A stretch of 64,000 nucleotides of DNA, taken from assembly GCA_950097015.1 (NCBI GenBank), contig CATNEN010000041.1, forward strand, positions 1,529,501 through 1,593,500, in the 5' to 3' direction. The notes beneath the pieces are model-generated. The model was given only the letters and a program-made list of their open reading frames with translations, ran no database searches and was not told where the DNA came from. The DNA is from Macrostomum hystrix (lineage: Eukaryota > Platyhelminthes > Macrostomidae). The position numbers and the translations under genes are program-made. Position 1 is the stretch's first letter. The number at the start of each line of letters is the position of its first letter. Shown here piece after piece: positions 51,311 to 63,812 of the stretch.

Positions 51311-51316
51311 ACCGTC

Positions 51317-52020
51317 ATGGATGAATTCTACGATGACGTGGACTGGGCTGACTCGCCCGCCGCATCTGCTGCGAGCGGCACCGAAGCAGCCAGTGTTGGC
51401 AGCCGCCGTCGAGTCAACGGCCGCATTCTGACCTCTGGTGGCGGCAGTGAAGCATCTCCGGTCTGCCTCCTTGGCCGCGTGACCTCCGTAGGCGACTCGT
51501 CGTCCGGCACCGTCTGGACGGTTGCCGCTCCCGACTCCGTGCCGGTGCGCGTCAACTTCTGCCGGCGCTCTGGGGTTCCCGCCGCCACCGCCGGCCAGCT
51601 GGTGGAGCTGGTGGGGCTGGTGATGGCCGGGCAGACAGCCAGGTTGGTCTCTCATTCTTTTAGATTTGCAATGCCTGACGCATTGCTTCTACCTTATCCT
51701 TTGTGGATCCCTGATGAGGCATTACTTATTCTTATTAACTGAGCACCTACTCAAAGTAGGCTGTGGTGAATGCGACTTTGCGCCTTCGTGCTGCAAACCA
51801 CGTTGCGTTGCAGGTGTGATAATTCTCTGTATATTATCCTTCGTTTTCCTGGGACTTCTGCGATCTCACTGAAACCCACCCGCCCCGCAGTCCGGAGATG
51901 CGGGTCACGGAGTCGGTGCTGGTGTTCTCCGACTCGCAGAGCGAGGCCTTCGACATGGCGGTGTACAACTCGGCCGTGGAGATCGCTGCCAGATTCGCAC
52001 AATGCTACTACACAGGCTAG
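51317..52020 (+). CDS. RPA3: Replication protein A subunit 3 (RPA14), two exons
   Basis: Exon 1 (51317-51642) and exon 2 (51891-52020) join in phase 2, giving 151 residues (human 121; the extra is an N-terminal Ala/Ser-rich and acidic leader MDEFYDDVDWAD). The OB-fold matches RPA3 in order: RRRVNGRIL (family PRxRINAxxL), VCLLGRV, then a short beta-barrel with GQLVELVGLVM, and the C-terminal helix FDMAVYNSAVEIAARF (family FDLxxYNxAVxI). RPA3 forms the RPA heterotrimer core with RPA1 and RPA2 and stabilises single-strand DNA binding in replication and repair in the nucleus. The intron is 248 bp and has no array, unlike its neighbours. Confidence 0.87.
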
Positions 52021-52159
52021 GGGCGCGGCTGAGATTTATATTCATTTTGAGCTTCTCAACATTTTGAGCTTTGGCGCGGCATTTTCACAGTTTACAAATT
52101 GGCGCCATTAATGCTCCGCTGCTCTTGTTTAAGCTCTTGAACAATTCTGGCAAGTGCTG

Positions 52160-52182
52160 AATAAATTTACAACGCAAATAAA
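52160..52182 (+). terminator. Polyadenylation signals of RPA3
   Basis: Two AATAAA motifs (52160-52165 and 52177-52182), about 140-160 bp after the stop codon. Confidence 0.6.
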
Positions 52183-52380
52183 CCAAGCATCACAGTTCAT
52201 AAAATGTGTTCATTCTAACTGCTCGGCACTGCAGTTTGCCTCGTAACTTAAAATTCTTAAAAATGAAGCTTTTTAACTCATCGCGAATTGTTGAAACAAA
52301 GTTCCGTAGACCGATTGTCTTAATTCTTTCACTCAAGTCTCCGACGCACAGTCAACACAAACAAACTCAGCCAGCTCAGC

Positions 52381-53573
52381 CTACGGGCTGAGGCACCAGC
52401 TAGCAGTCTGCTCAAACTCCTGCTTTGTGAGAACCCGATTGCTCATTGCGAAGCAGGTCATGCTTCCCAACAGGGACCAGGAGTCCTGGGCCGTGTCGGC
52501 TCCGAGAATCAGGCAGTCGAATCGCCTCAGGTCATTGGCCGTGCCGCTGTTCGATGTGAAGCTGCTGGTTGAGAAGAGGCTGCCGTTCTCGTAAGACGCA
52601 ATCGGCTTGGATCCGTTGACTGTAATGCCGATTGACAGAACCGCGACGGAGCTCCCGCTGCCAAATCCACCGTTTGAGGTATAGTACAACTGCTGGCCAG
52701 TGCTGAGCACGTACAATCCGAGAAGCGGGCCGCCTCTGTCCATGTAGAAGTTTGTGGCCCAGTCCGTAGTGTCGCAGCGTTTCAGAATAGCATAGGTCGC
52801 CCTGCAGTGGAGTGATATGTGCTAATCTACGCTTGGACTGAGAGCAGTGAACGCCAATATTGGCCAAGTCAAGCAGCTTGTTCCTTCGGTTCCTTGAAAT
52901 ATGAATACTCACTTTGCGCTCAATGGATGCCGAACCACCGCGAACATTGAGTAGGACCCGCCCTTCACTAGGGTGCTGGAGAAGGCCCCCATGCTAGCAG
53001 TCAGGCGAGATGAAACGCTGCCAGTGAAGTAAGCCCCGCTGCTATTGACGACCGCATTGCTGACCTGCAGGGTGCCGTTGCCCGGACTGGCCACGTTCAG
53101 CAGTCCGTGCGTGCCGAACCGGTACAAAAAGCTGAGGCTGAGTTGCTGGACGATCGGAGGCAGCGCGCTGCCCTTGATGCCATCTGAAGTGCCGAATTGT
53201 ACAACGACGTACGAGTTCAGCACAATATGCAAAGCTGGCTCACTAACTCACCGATCACGGCTGCCAGTCGCCCCTCCAATACGTAGGTCATGCAGGAACC
53301 CCATGTCCACAGCTCCAGACCCTGGCTGGTGGAGGGGCCCCTGACGCATCTGCGGGTCGCCGCATCGAAATGGAACAGCTCGCATGCGGCCAGGCTGCGA
53401 CAGGCAGCCGCGCAGCGGAGCTTCGAGGCCGATGGAGCGCACAGCAGCTGCTCCGCTGCGGTCGAATTTCCAGGGCACAGGTTGATCAGGTTGAACTTGG
53501 CCACATCCGAGTTGCACTGCACAGCGCTCGGTAGGCTGAGGATGCAGAGCAGAGCAGCCGCACTGCAGAGCAT
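52381..53573 (-). CDS. Secreted protein with PAN-like and LamG-like domains, three exons
   Basis: Exons are 53573-53252, 53183-52913 and 52801-52381; the total of 1014 nt stays in one frame (337 residues). Exon 1 begins with a clear signal peptide (MLCSAAALLCILSLPSAVQC). A PAN/apple-like Cys pattern follows (RCAAACRSLAACELFHFD...RRCVRG), the usual C..C....C..F.F......C layout. Exons 2-3 read like a LamG/concanavalin A-like sandwich: GTLQVSNAVVNSSGAYFTGS, YSMFAVVRHP, then WATNFYMDRGG, SVAVLSIGITVNGSKPIASY, and a family-like end in which a recorded object is counted (DCLILGA...SMTCFAMSNRVLTKQEFEQ). Such proteins are extracellular, often adhesive or carbohydrate-binding. Introns are 68 and 111 nt. 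Domain names are by pattern, not search. Confidence 0.72.
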
Positions 53574-53790
53574 GCTGTGGACGAGTGGAACAGGTCGCTT
53601 TCTGCCTCAATTCTATCGCTGAGGTACATCGTCTGATGCGATAGACAGCAGCCTCTCCAATCCTGCTGTGTACAGCAGCATCCTCCCCAATTGTACAACG
53701 ACGTACGAGTTCAGCACAATATGCAAAGCTGGCTCACTAACTCACTCATCTCATGCATTGTTGGACAGCAGCTTCTCCAGTCCTACTGTG
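53574..53790. other. 5' flank of the LamG-like gene, with a copy of its intron 1
   Basis: 53689-53745 is identical over 57 bases to 53195-53251, which is most of intron 1 of the gene. Short ACAGCAGCCTCTCCAGTCCT-like repeats surround it. Confidence 0.8.
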
Positions 53791-54235
53791 GACAGCAGCC
53801 TCCCCAGTCCTATTGTTAGACAGCAGCCTCCTAAAAAGCGGTCCCAGTTACTCAGCTATTTCTAGTGAAACCGCGTGCATCATTGAACGTTTTACGGCTT
53901 CTTCGAATTTGATTGACAGCTGTCAGATTTTTTCGAGTGAAAATCTTAGCCATGATCTCTGGTCACTCAGTTCTTTGACTGGCCCTCTTACTCTGCTGAG
54001 TTGAATCCACTCTTTTCGAAGAAATGTCTTAGAAAATAATCTTGCCTTCGCCTAACATGCTTGCAGTCTGTTGGAACGAACAATAAAAAACACGTGGCCC
54101 ATTGGAATGGATGTTGAGCTATTAACAAGCTTGAAGGACTCTGCTATGAAATTGCATTGTTTTTGTTCGATAACAAAATACAATCAGTTTCAACAAATGA
54201 CTCACGTAGATCTCATACATCATTCCAGTCTAACG

Positions 54236-54780
54236 CAGCTAGGAACTCACAGATGTCATGCACAGCTAGGAGCTCACAGATGTCATGCACAGCTAGGAGC
54301 TCACAGATGTCATGCACAGCTAGGAACTCACAGATGTCATGCACAGCTAGGAGCTCACAGATGTCATGCACAGCTAGGAACTCACAGATGTCATGCACAG
54401 CTAGGAGCTCACAGATGTCATGCACAGCTAGGAACTCACAGATGTCATGCACAGCTAGGAGCTCACAGATGTCATGCACAGCTAGGAGCTCACAGATGTC
54501 ATGCACAGCTAGGAACTCACAGATGTCATGCACAGCTAGGAACTCACATGTCATGCACAGCTAGGAACTCACAGATGTCATGCACAGCTAGGAACTCACA
54601 GATGTCATGCACAGCTAGGAACTCACAGATGTCATGCACAGCTAGGAACTCACAGATGTCATGCACAGCTAGGAACTCACAGATGTCATGCACAGCTAGG
54701 AACTCACAGATGTCATGCACAGCTAGGAACTCACAGATGTCATGCACAGCTAGGAGCTCACAGATGTCATGCACAGCTCA
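54236..54780. repeat. 27-bp array, module 1 (about 20 units)
   Basis: Units of GCTAGGAACTCACAGATGTC followed by ATGCACA, with a GGAGCTC variant. One unit lacks AGA (CTCACATGTC). Confidence 0.95.
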
Positions 54781-55534
54781 TAGGTCAAACAGTTTGTAGC
54801 TGTTGTGAGTTCTCACCTTTCTCAGGAATCCAGATTTCAATTATCAAAGCGAAGCGCGGGCTCCAGTGTTAGCTATCAGTTATTGCAAGAAAATCCGGAG
54901 TGTGTGGCAGGCAGATATAGTATTTTAGTATATAGCAGATCTTTTCTATCGGTGCCATTGTGTCCCGAGGTTCTGCTTCACTGAGAAATCTTTTCTCGCG
55001 TCGAATCGCGCGTCGAATCTCGCGTCGAGCTATTATCAAGCTTGAAGGACTCTGCTATGAAATTGCATTGTTTTTTCATTGTTTTTTTATAGACAGCAGC
55101 CTCCCCAGTCCTATTGTTAGACAGCAGCCTCCTAAAAAGCGGTCCCAGTTACTCAGCTATTTCTAGTGAAACCGCGTGCATCATTGAACGTTTTACGGCT
55201 TCTTCGAATTTGATTGACAGCTGTCAGATTTTTTCGAGTGAAAATCTTAGCCATGATCTCTGGTCACTCAGTTCTTTGACTGGCCCTCTTACTCTGCTGA
55301 GTTGAATCCACTCTTTTCGAAGAAATGTCTTAGAAAATAATCTTGCCTTCGCCTAACATGCTTGCAGTCTGTTGGAACGAACAATAAAAAACACGTGGCC
55401 CATTGGAATGGATGTTGAGCTATTAACAAGCTTGAAGGACTCTGCTATGAAATTGCATTGTTTTTGTTCGATAACAAAATACAATCAGTTTCAACAAATG
55501 ACTCACGTAGATCTCATACATCATTCCAGTCTAA

Positions 55535-56133
55535 CGCAGCTAGGAACTCACAGATGTCATGCACAGCTAGGAGCTCACAGATGTCATGCACAGCTAGGAG
55601 CTCACAGATGTCATGCACAGCTAGGAACTCACAGATGTCATGCACAGCTAGGAGCTCACAGATGTCATGCACAGCTAGGAACTCACAGATGTCATGCACA
55701 GCTAGGAGCTCACAGATGTCATGCACAGCTAGGAACTCACAGATGTCATGCACAGCTAGGAACTCACAGATGTCATGCACAGCTAGGAACTCACAGATGT
55801 CATGCACAGCTAGGAACTCACATGTCATGCACAGCTAGGAACTCACAGATGTCATGCACAGCTAGGAACTCACAGATGTCATGCACAGCTAGGAACTCAC
55901 AGATGTCATGCACAGCTAGGAACTCACAGATGTCATGCACAGCTAGGAACTCACAGATGTCATGCACAGCTAGGAACTCACAGATGTCATGCACAGCTAG
56001 GAACTCACAGATGTCATGCACAGCTAGGAACTCACAGATGTCATGCACAGCTAGGAACTCACAGATGTCATGCACAGCTAGGAACTCACAGATGTCATGC
56101 ACAGCTAGGAGCTCACAGATGTCATGCACAGCT
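55535..56133. repeat. 27-bp array, module 2 (about 22 units)
   Basis: Same unit as module 1 and the same short unit (CTCACATGTC) in the middle, proving the module duplicated after that deletion arose. Confidence 0.95.
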
Positions 56134-56888
56134 CATAGGTCAAACAGTTTGTAGCTGTTGTGAGTTCTCACCTTTCTCAGGAATCCAGATTTCAATTATC
56201 AAAGCGAAGCGCGGGCTCCAGTGTTAGCTATCAGTTATTGCAAGAAAATCCGGAGTGTGTGGCAGGCAGATATAGTATTTTAGTATATAGCAGATCTTTT
56301 CTATCGGTGCCATTGTGTCCCGAGGTTCTGCTTCACTGAGAAATCTTTTCTCGCGTCGAATCGCGCGTCGAATCTCGCGTCGAGCTATTATCAAGCTTGA
56401 AGGACTCTGCTATGAAATTGCATTGTTTTTTCATTGTTTTTTTATAGACAGCAGCCTCCCCAGTCCTATTGTTAGACAGCAGCCTCCTAAAAAGCGGTCC
56501 CAGTTACTCAGCTATTTCTAGTGAAACCGCGTGCATCATTGAACGTTTTACGGCTTCTTCGAATTTGATTGACAGCTGTCAGATTTTTTCGAGTGAAAAT
56601 CTTAGCCATGATCTCTGGTCACTCAGTTCTTTGACTGGTCCTCTTACTCTGCTGAGTTGAATCCACTCTTTTCGAAGAAATGTCTTAGAAAATAATCTTG
56701 ACTTCGCGAAACATGCTTGCAGTCAGTTGGAACGAACAATAAAAAACACGTGGCCCATTGGAATGGATGTTGAGCTATTAACAAGCTTGAAGGACTCTGC
56801 TATGAAATTGCATTGTTCTTGTTCGATAACAAAATACAATCAGTTTCAACAAAGGACTCACGTAGATCTCATACATCATTCCAGTCTA

Positions 56889-58032
56889 ACGCAGCTAGGA
56901 ACTCACAGATGTCATGCACAGCTAGGAGCTCACAGATGTCATGCACAGCTAGGAGCTCACAGATGTCATGCACAGCTAGGAACTCACAGATGTCATGCAC
57001 AGCTAGGAACTCACAGATGTCATGCACAGCTAGGAACTCACAGATGTCATGCACAGCTAGGAGCTCACAAATGTCATGCACAGCTAGGAACTCACAGATG
57101 TCATGCACAGCTAGGAGCTCACAGATGTCATGCACAGCTAGGAACTCACAGATGTCATGCACAGCTAGGAGCTCACAGATGTCATGCACAGCTAGGAACT
57201 CACAGATGTCATGCACAGCTTGGAGCTCACAGATGTCATGCACAGCTAGGAACTCACAGATGTCATGCACAGCTAGGAGCTCACAGATGTCATGCACAGC
57301 TAGGAACTCACAGATGTCATGCACAGCTAGGAGCTCACAGATGTCATGCACAGCTAGGAGCTCACAGATGTCATGCACAGCTAGGAACACACAGATGCCA
57401 TGCACAGCTAGGAGCTCACAGATGTCATGCACAGCTAGGAACTCACAGATGTCATGCACAGCTAGTAACTCACAGATGTCATGCACAGCTAGGAGCTCAC
57501 AGATGTCATGCACAGCTAGGAGCTCACAGATGTCATGCACAGCTAGGAACTCACAGATGTCATGCACAGCTAGGAGCTCACAGATGTCATGCACAGCTAG
57601 TAACTCACAGATGTCATGCACAGCTAGGAACTCACAGATGTCATGCACAGCTAGGAACTCACAGATGTCATGCACAGCTAGGAGCTCACAGATGTCATGC
57701 ACAGCTAGGAACTCACAGATGTCATGCACAGCTAGGAGCTCACAGATGTCATGCACAGCTAGGAACTCACAGATGTCATGCACAGCTAGGAGCTCACAGA
57801 TGTCATGCACAGCTAGGAGCTCACAGATGTCATGCACAGCTAGGAGCTCACAGATGTCATGCACAGCTAGGAACTCACAGATGTCATGCACAGCTAGGAG
57901 CTCACAGATGTCATGCACAGCTAGTAACTCACAGATGTCATGCACAGCTAGGAACTCACAGATGTCATGCACAGCTAGGAACTCACAGACGTCATGCACA
58001 GCTAGGAACTCACAGATGTCATGCACAGCTCA
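56889..58032. repeat. 27-bp array, module 3 (about 42 units)
   Basis: Twice as long, with more GGAGCTC and new TAGTAACTC variants. It lacks the short unit, so it either descends from the ancestral state or lost that unit. Confidence 0.95.
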
Positions 58033-58250
58033 TAGGTCAAACAGTTTGTAGCTGTTGTGAGTTCTCACCTTTCTCAGGAATCCAGATTTCAATTAACAAA
58101 AAGAAGTTCCAGTGTTAGCTATCAGTTATCGCAAGAAAATCTGGAGTTTCTGGCAGGCAGATATAGTATTTCAGTATATAGCAGATCTTTTCTATCGGTG
58201 CCATTGTGTCCCGAGGTTCTGCTTCACTGAAAAATCTTTTCTCGCGTCGA

Positions 58251-59227
58251 ATCGAAGGAAAAGCATCTGAAGCCGGGTATCTTGAGGGTTTTTCCATCGC
58301 ATCAGTCCCCAGCCAGCTGGGGTACTGTCGGTCTGTACTTGCTACTCATAATTAGTAAGGATCGGGCGCGTGTTAATCTCGTTTATCTTAATCAAACTTC
58401 TAAGGGAAGGTCCAAGTTTAACAGCGCTCTTATTTTAACAGTTCACCTGGATAGTGCAGACAAGATGCTCAGTGCTCAGGGACGGCTCAGGTAGGAGAAA
58501 ATTCGGCACGCTCTGCTTGTGACAGCTCCTCCGATCATTGGTCTGAAACTGATGCGAGCCTGAAGCCTCCGATGTGGGGGGGCTGATGAATAAGCCATGA
58601 GAATGCGACAGTCTCTGCTCAGCGCTGAGCAGCTAATTTACACGGCTATAAGAAAGGCGTAACAGAAAATTAGCAAACTGTGTTGATGCACCGGCGAGCG
58701 AACCGGGCACTCTTTAGTACTTTCTTGCTGCCCCAATTGCCATTAGCCTTGAAGATGAGTCGAAAGGTACATTTGCGGACATCCTGAGCTATGAGCCCCA
58801 CTTGCTTAGTTTTGAGAACAAGAGTAGCAGAGGCGGGTGAGGAGCCGCTAACTGTGGGAGCGAACACGCGGCCCAGGCTGGGGACAACGCCCAGGCCGGA
58901 GAGGGGCGCGGACGGAACTGAGCAGAGGAATTGAATGTCGCGATGTTTCCCGAGTTCCCTGCCCGGCCCCCGCAATCTCCAAAATTCCCCATTAAAGGGA
59001 TTTTAGCTTTCAGCCTTGCGCCAATCTCGCCCTGGCTTTGATCTGCAGCGCGCGCTTCCCCGGTGCACTTTTGCCCTGCCCTGCGACATCCAAGCGATTT
59101 TATGATGGAGGCTGGTTTGAGTAGAATGAGCAGTGGGCGCGGAAAAAAACTCGCATGCAGTCAAACTTGCAAAGCCGGGGTCGGGTTTCTCTTAGGCGCC
59201 AGTCGTCGATGCCGTCTGGGCCACGCT
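58251..59227. other. Intergenic, no gene seen
   Basis: A GC-rich section at 58840-59060 carries minus-strand ORFs without recognisable domains. No supported gene. Confidence 0.45.
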
Positions 59228-60153
59228 GAGATAGCTGCAGTGAGCCTGAGCTCACCTGAGATAGCTGCAGTGAGCCTGAGCCCACCTGAGATAGCTGCAG
59301 TGAGCCTGAGCCCACCTGAGATAGCTGCAGTGAGCCTGAGCTCACCTGAGATAGCTGCAGTGAGCCTGAGCCCACCTGAGATAGCTGCAGTGAGCCTGAG
59401 CTCACCTGAGAGCTGCAGTGAGCCTGAGCCCACCTGAGATAGCTGCAGTGAGCCTGAGCCCACCTGAGAGCTGCAGTGAGCCTGAGCCCACCTGAGATAG
59501 CTGCAGTGAGCCTGAGCCCACCTGAGATAGCTGCAGTGAGCCTGAGCCCACCTGAGAGCTGCAGTGAGCCTGAGCCCACCTGAGATAGCTGCAGTGAGCC
59601 TGAGCCCACCTGAGAGCTGCAGTGAGCCTGAGCCCACCTGAGATAGCTGCAGTGAGCCTGAGCTCACCTGAGATAGCTGCAGTGAGCCTGAGCCCACCTG
59701 AGATAGCTGCAGTGAGCCTGAGCTCACCTGAGATAGCTGCAGTGAGCCTGAGCTCACCTGAGATAGCTGCAGTGAGCCTGAGCCCACCTGTGAGCTGCAG
59801 TGAGCCTGAGCCCACCTGAGATAGCTGCAGTGAGCCTGAGCCCACCTGTGAGCTGCAGTGAGCCTGAGCCCACCTGAGATAGCTGCAGTGAGCCTGAGCC
59901 CACCTGAGATAGCTGCAGTGAGCCTGAGCCCACCTGAGATAGCTGCAGTGAGCCTGAGCTCACCTGAGATAGCTGCAGTGAGCCTGAGCTCACCTGAGAT
60001 AGCTGCAGTGAGCCTGAGCCCACCTGTGATAGCTGCAGTGAGCCTGAGCCCACCTGAGATAGCTGCAGTGAGCCTGAGCTCACCTGAGATAGCTGCAGTG
60101 AGCCTGAGCTCACCTGAGATAGCTGCAGTGAGCCTGAGCCCACCTGAGATAGC
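59228..60153. repeat. 30-bp minisatellite (about 31 copies)
   Basis: Units of GAGATAGCTGCAGTGAGCCT followed by GAGCCCACCT, with GCTCACCT, 28-bp (GAGAGCTGCAG) and TGTGAGCTG variants. A short TACACAGACAGA repeat follows to about 60196. Confidence 0.95.
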
Positions 60154-60199
60154 TGCACAGATACACAGACAGATACACAGACAGATACACAGACATTTG

Positions 60200-62876
60200 A
60201 CACAGAGACAGACAGCTGAAGATGGGACAGAGAATCAGGAAGGAAAGTTCATTGTGCGTTGAAAATTAATTCGCATCTGCTAGCAGAGTTGCAGGCCTAG
60301 AGCTGTGAGTAGCTGGCTGAGATTTAGTGTGGGCTGCGGACACTCGATAACACACGGGGCAAAGTAGCAGCTTGTTTACTGGCTGGCCTGGCAACTAGGG
60401 ATTTCAGATCCAGGCAGGATTAATAGATAATGAGGCCGAGCTGACTGGCCGGTACAAAAACCAAGTAAAACACTTAACGCTGCCATGAAATATTCACGGG
60501 GCAGTGATAAATCAGGGAGTCTATAGACGGCTAGTGCGGAAGAGAACCAGTTCTGTTGAATGCTGAAGTGGCTTTCCCAGTGTATGAGCTGATTGTGATG
60601 TGAGTTCACTGTTATGCACTGGGTCTGTGAGCTGATTGTGATCTGAGTTCACTGTCATTCACTGGGTCTGTGATGAGCCGCCCGTTTTAAAAAAGCAGCC
60701 AAACGGATCCCGATCAGGGATTATTCTGATGGGATAATGGAACGAATCGGCAATAGCACCTCTGCTGCATTCTGGTGCAGCCGGCCTGACAGCCACCCCA
60801 TCCTGAATCTAATTTCATTTGGCTGCCAGCGGCCGATCCCAGCTGGCTGATTTGGGACCATTTTGGAAACAAAAACTGCCGTTCACAAACAATCAGACAG
60901 ACTGGAGGCCGCGCTGTGAAGCGGAAGCTGGGCCGGTCCGGCCCCAGTTTGGTTGGGATGCAACACCTGCCGCTCACACCAGCCTCCTAGCAGCTGCCCC
61001 CATCTCCCAGATGTGGAATCCCCAGCCCGCTCACCAGCCGTTCCCGTCCTCACCCTGCCCGCCAGGACCAATGGCGGTGAGCTGCAGCTGGCTGGCCGCC
61101 CGGGCCGCCAGTGTATAGCCCGGGCCGCCAGCGGCAGTCACACCCAGCTCTCTCTCTCTGCTCATCTTCACCGGAGCTCTCGGGACTCGGGGACTCTAAG
61201 CCAGCCCCGGCGGACGGCGAAAATCCTCAGCAACCGGCTGCACAGTCGCCAACGGACGCAGAGTGCTTTCAGCGGAGCCGGAGGTCAAGAACACAGGCAC
61301 ACTCAGCTCCTGGCGAGAAGCTCAGTGAGTTCTTTATCCGCCAACTGATTCGCTGCGGAATCGCTTATCCTCTGTGCTACAACTGTCTCTCTCTCTGAGC
61401 TGTGCTCAGCGCCGACTCCCACAAATGTCGGGGCCGCCTCTTCCGGGGCTTTAGCAGTGATCCCCAACTCCACAGCCAGAATGGAAATTGCTGGAGCTGC
61501 CCGCCTGACAAATCCCCCCTATGGGCGCATCTCTGTCTTCCCTCTCTCCTCTCCCGCTGGCCGGCCAGGGCATGGGATAATTGCTCCTAAAATTCTCCCA
61601 ATTCAGAGCAGGAGCCCGAGCTGAACCGTGTCGCCAACGCGCCAGTGCTAAATGTACTTTAGGCCTCACCTATTTGAAATCCCTCTTCGGGAGGATAGGA
61701 GGGTGTAGTTTGCGACCCGAGTCGAACTGCCTGCTAGTAAGGCGCCCACAGCTGCAGCAGTGTTTATTGACTCAACTTGCTGCTGCTGCTGCTGCTTCTC
61801 CTTTCTCCCGTAGCTCTGTCTGTCCCTTTGTTCTCGGCATGTGCTGAGTCGACAGCGGGACAAACAGGCTGCGGCGCCGCCTGCTCCGCCCCAGAGCCAG
61901 CCCAGCTGCCCGCCCCTGTCTGGTCAACCCTGCGAGCGGGGGCACCAGACGGCTCCCGGACGTGGGGATCGCTGCTCTGAAGCTTTTTCAGCTGCTCGCC
62001 GGGATTGCAGCAGCGGAATTGAGCTCTGGGGAGCCCGGGCCAGCCCCTCAAGCCTGTTCTTCTTATCTCTGCATCCCTAGGGATAAATCGGATTATAAAG
62101 CCTTGGTCCGTCTTTTATCACCTCTTCTTCTCTACCCTCGTCTCCTCGGACCTCCCCGACCGGACTCCCGCGCCGGCTGAACGGTCAGCTGTGAGGCTGC
62201 TCCCATCCGCCCGCCTCGCGGCGGCCCCCGCCGGGCAGGGCTGATGAGAAGTCGGAAAATTTCCCAAATCTTGCCTTCTCCCTCCTGTGCCCCCCAGCGA
62301 GGCGATGCGAGCCCGCAGGCTGAAGTGCCTCTCCATTCAGCGCCCGGATGCTTGGAGAGGATCTGTGGGGAGGTGAGTGATTGGGCCTACTGGGAAGAAT
62401 ACGGGCCCGAAATTGTATTGGTGAAGTTCCGAAATTATGCCAAGCTCTACTGTACCGGTTTCACAGCCGCCTGCGAGGATGCCCGCCTAGGACACCCGCC
62501 TAGGACACCCGCCTAGGATACCCGCCTAGGACACCCGCCTAGGATATCCGCCTAGGACACCTGCCTGGGACACCCACCGAGAACACCCGCCTTTGATACC
62601 CGCCTAGCAGACCCGCATTGATGAGGGAAAGAAGAAATATCCGCTTTTACGAAGCCTTTCGAAGCGCATTGTAAAGTTGTTAGCCGAGAGCTTTCACTTT
62701 CCGAGGATCCTCTGCTCCCAAATCCCTTCCCTCTCTTCCCCTTTCACCGCAGTCGGCTCTTTAGCGCAAAAATTGAGTTTCATAGAAATACAAAGAAGAA
62801 CAGTTCCGCCTGAAATCTGCTGCTAGCACACCTGGGCTGGGGGAGCGGAGCGATGGCAGGTGAAATCCTGCCGGCG

Positions 62877-62918
<42 letters not shown>

Positions 62919-63362
62919 TTGTTTGCTGCAGTACAGAGAGAAGGCAAAGATGCAGTGAGCAACAATTTTTTATTGATTCGCAGACTCTGAATTCCTGCCC
63001 ACCTTTAGCAAAAAAAATTGAGAACACAGGTAAGAAGCCTTTAGCCCCGGCCTCACTGTGAGCTGTACCAAATGGCTCTGTCCCTCCTTCCCTTCCTTGC
63101 TCATTGCTTCAAGCCTTGCTCAAGTCCGCACAGCCCTAGAAAACTTGTCGCGATGGGGCAGGGCATGCTTTTGTGTCGGCCAGGAAAATCAATAAGTTTT
63201 CTTTTCAAAAAACATTCTTTCTTTCATTTGAAACTGCCCCGCTCCTGCGTGAATGATAGCCCTGCGTTCTCTCTTTCTAGGAAACGCTAATTATCTGCTT
63301 AATTATTTATGATTTGGTTCCCATCGTGCCTGCATGCTTAAATAACACTCCTGTTTCCATGC
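60200..63362. other. GC-variable region, no supported gene
   Basis: About 3.1 kb. 60800-62350 is GC-rich and could be a promoter or 5' UTR of a gene beyond the window (inference). It holds a CTG/CAG run (about 61779-61797), a 16-bp-type repeat of CACCCGCCTAGGA (62490-62590) and a longer CTG run (62882-62916). Short ORFs show no domains. Confidence 0.4.
62882..62916. repeat. CTG trinucleotide run (about 10-11 units)
   Basis: Uninterrupted CTG repeat, preceded by TGTTG. No coding context seen. Confidence 0.9.
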
Positions 63363-63812
63363 CGACTACTTCTCTATCTACCCTGTAGCCCTCATGTTGT
63401 CTACTTCTCTATCTACCCTGTAGCCCTCATGTTGTCTACTTCTCTATCTACCCTGTAGCCCTCATTTTGTCTACTTCTCTATCTACCCTGTAGCCCTCAT
63501 GTTGTCTACTTCTCTATCTACCCTGTAGCCCTCATGTTGTCTACTTCTCTATCTACCCTGTAGCCCTCATGTTGTCTACTTCTCTATCTACCCTGTAGCC
63601 CTCATGTTGTCTACTTCTCTATCTACCCTGTAGCCCTCATGTTGTCTACTTCTCTATCTACCCTGTAGCCCTCATGTTGTCTACTTCTCTATCTACCCTG
63701 TAGCCCTCATGTTGTCTACTTCTCTATCTACCCTGTAGCCCTCATGTTGTCTACTTCTCTATCTACCCTGTAGCCCTCATGTTGTCTACTTCTCTATCTA
63801 CCCTGTAGCCGA
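63363..63812. repeat. 35-bp minisatellite (about 13 copies)
   Basis: Units of CTACTTCTCTATCTACCCTG followed by TAGCCCTCATGTTGT, almost perfectly conserved (one CATTTTG variant). Confidence 0.95.

Larger units (their letters stand above)
53791..58250. repeat. Triplicated 1.3-1.8 kb module
   Basis: Three tandem copies start at GACAGCAGCCTCCCCAGTCC: 53791, 55092 and 56447 (steps 1301 and 1355 bp). Each has the same unique 5' part, a 27-bp array and the same 3' part (GAATCCAGATTTCAATTA ... TCTTTTCTCGCGTCGAATCG). The step difference, 54 bp, is two 27-bp units. The third copy is more diverged at its 3' end, where it lost about 14 bp. Confidence 0.93.

Noticed and set aside
56727-58118. A 463-codon ORF and similar ones in modules 1 and 2
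   Set aside because: 27-bp array read in all frames; no unique protein sequence.
58670-58992. GC-rich minus-strand ORFs of 67-101 codons
   Set aside because: No recognisable domain and no clear exon boundaries; not enough to call a gene.
62244-62516. A 90-codon ORF with a GTGAGT inside
   Set aside because: It could be a first exon of a gene beyond the window, but no homology or acceptor supports it and its end runs into a short repeat.
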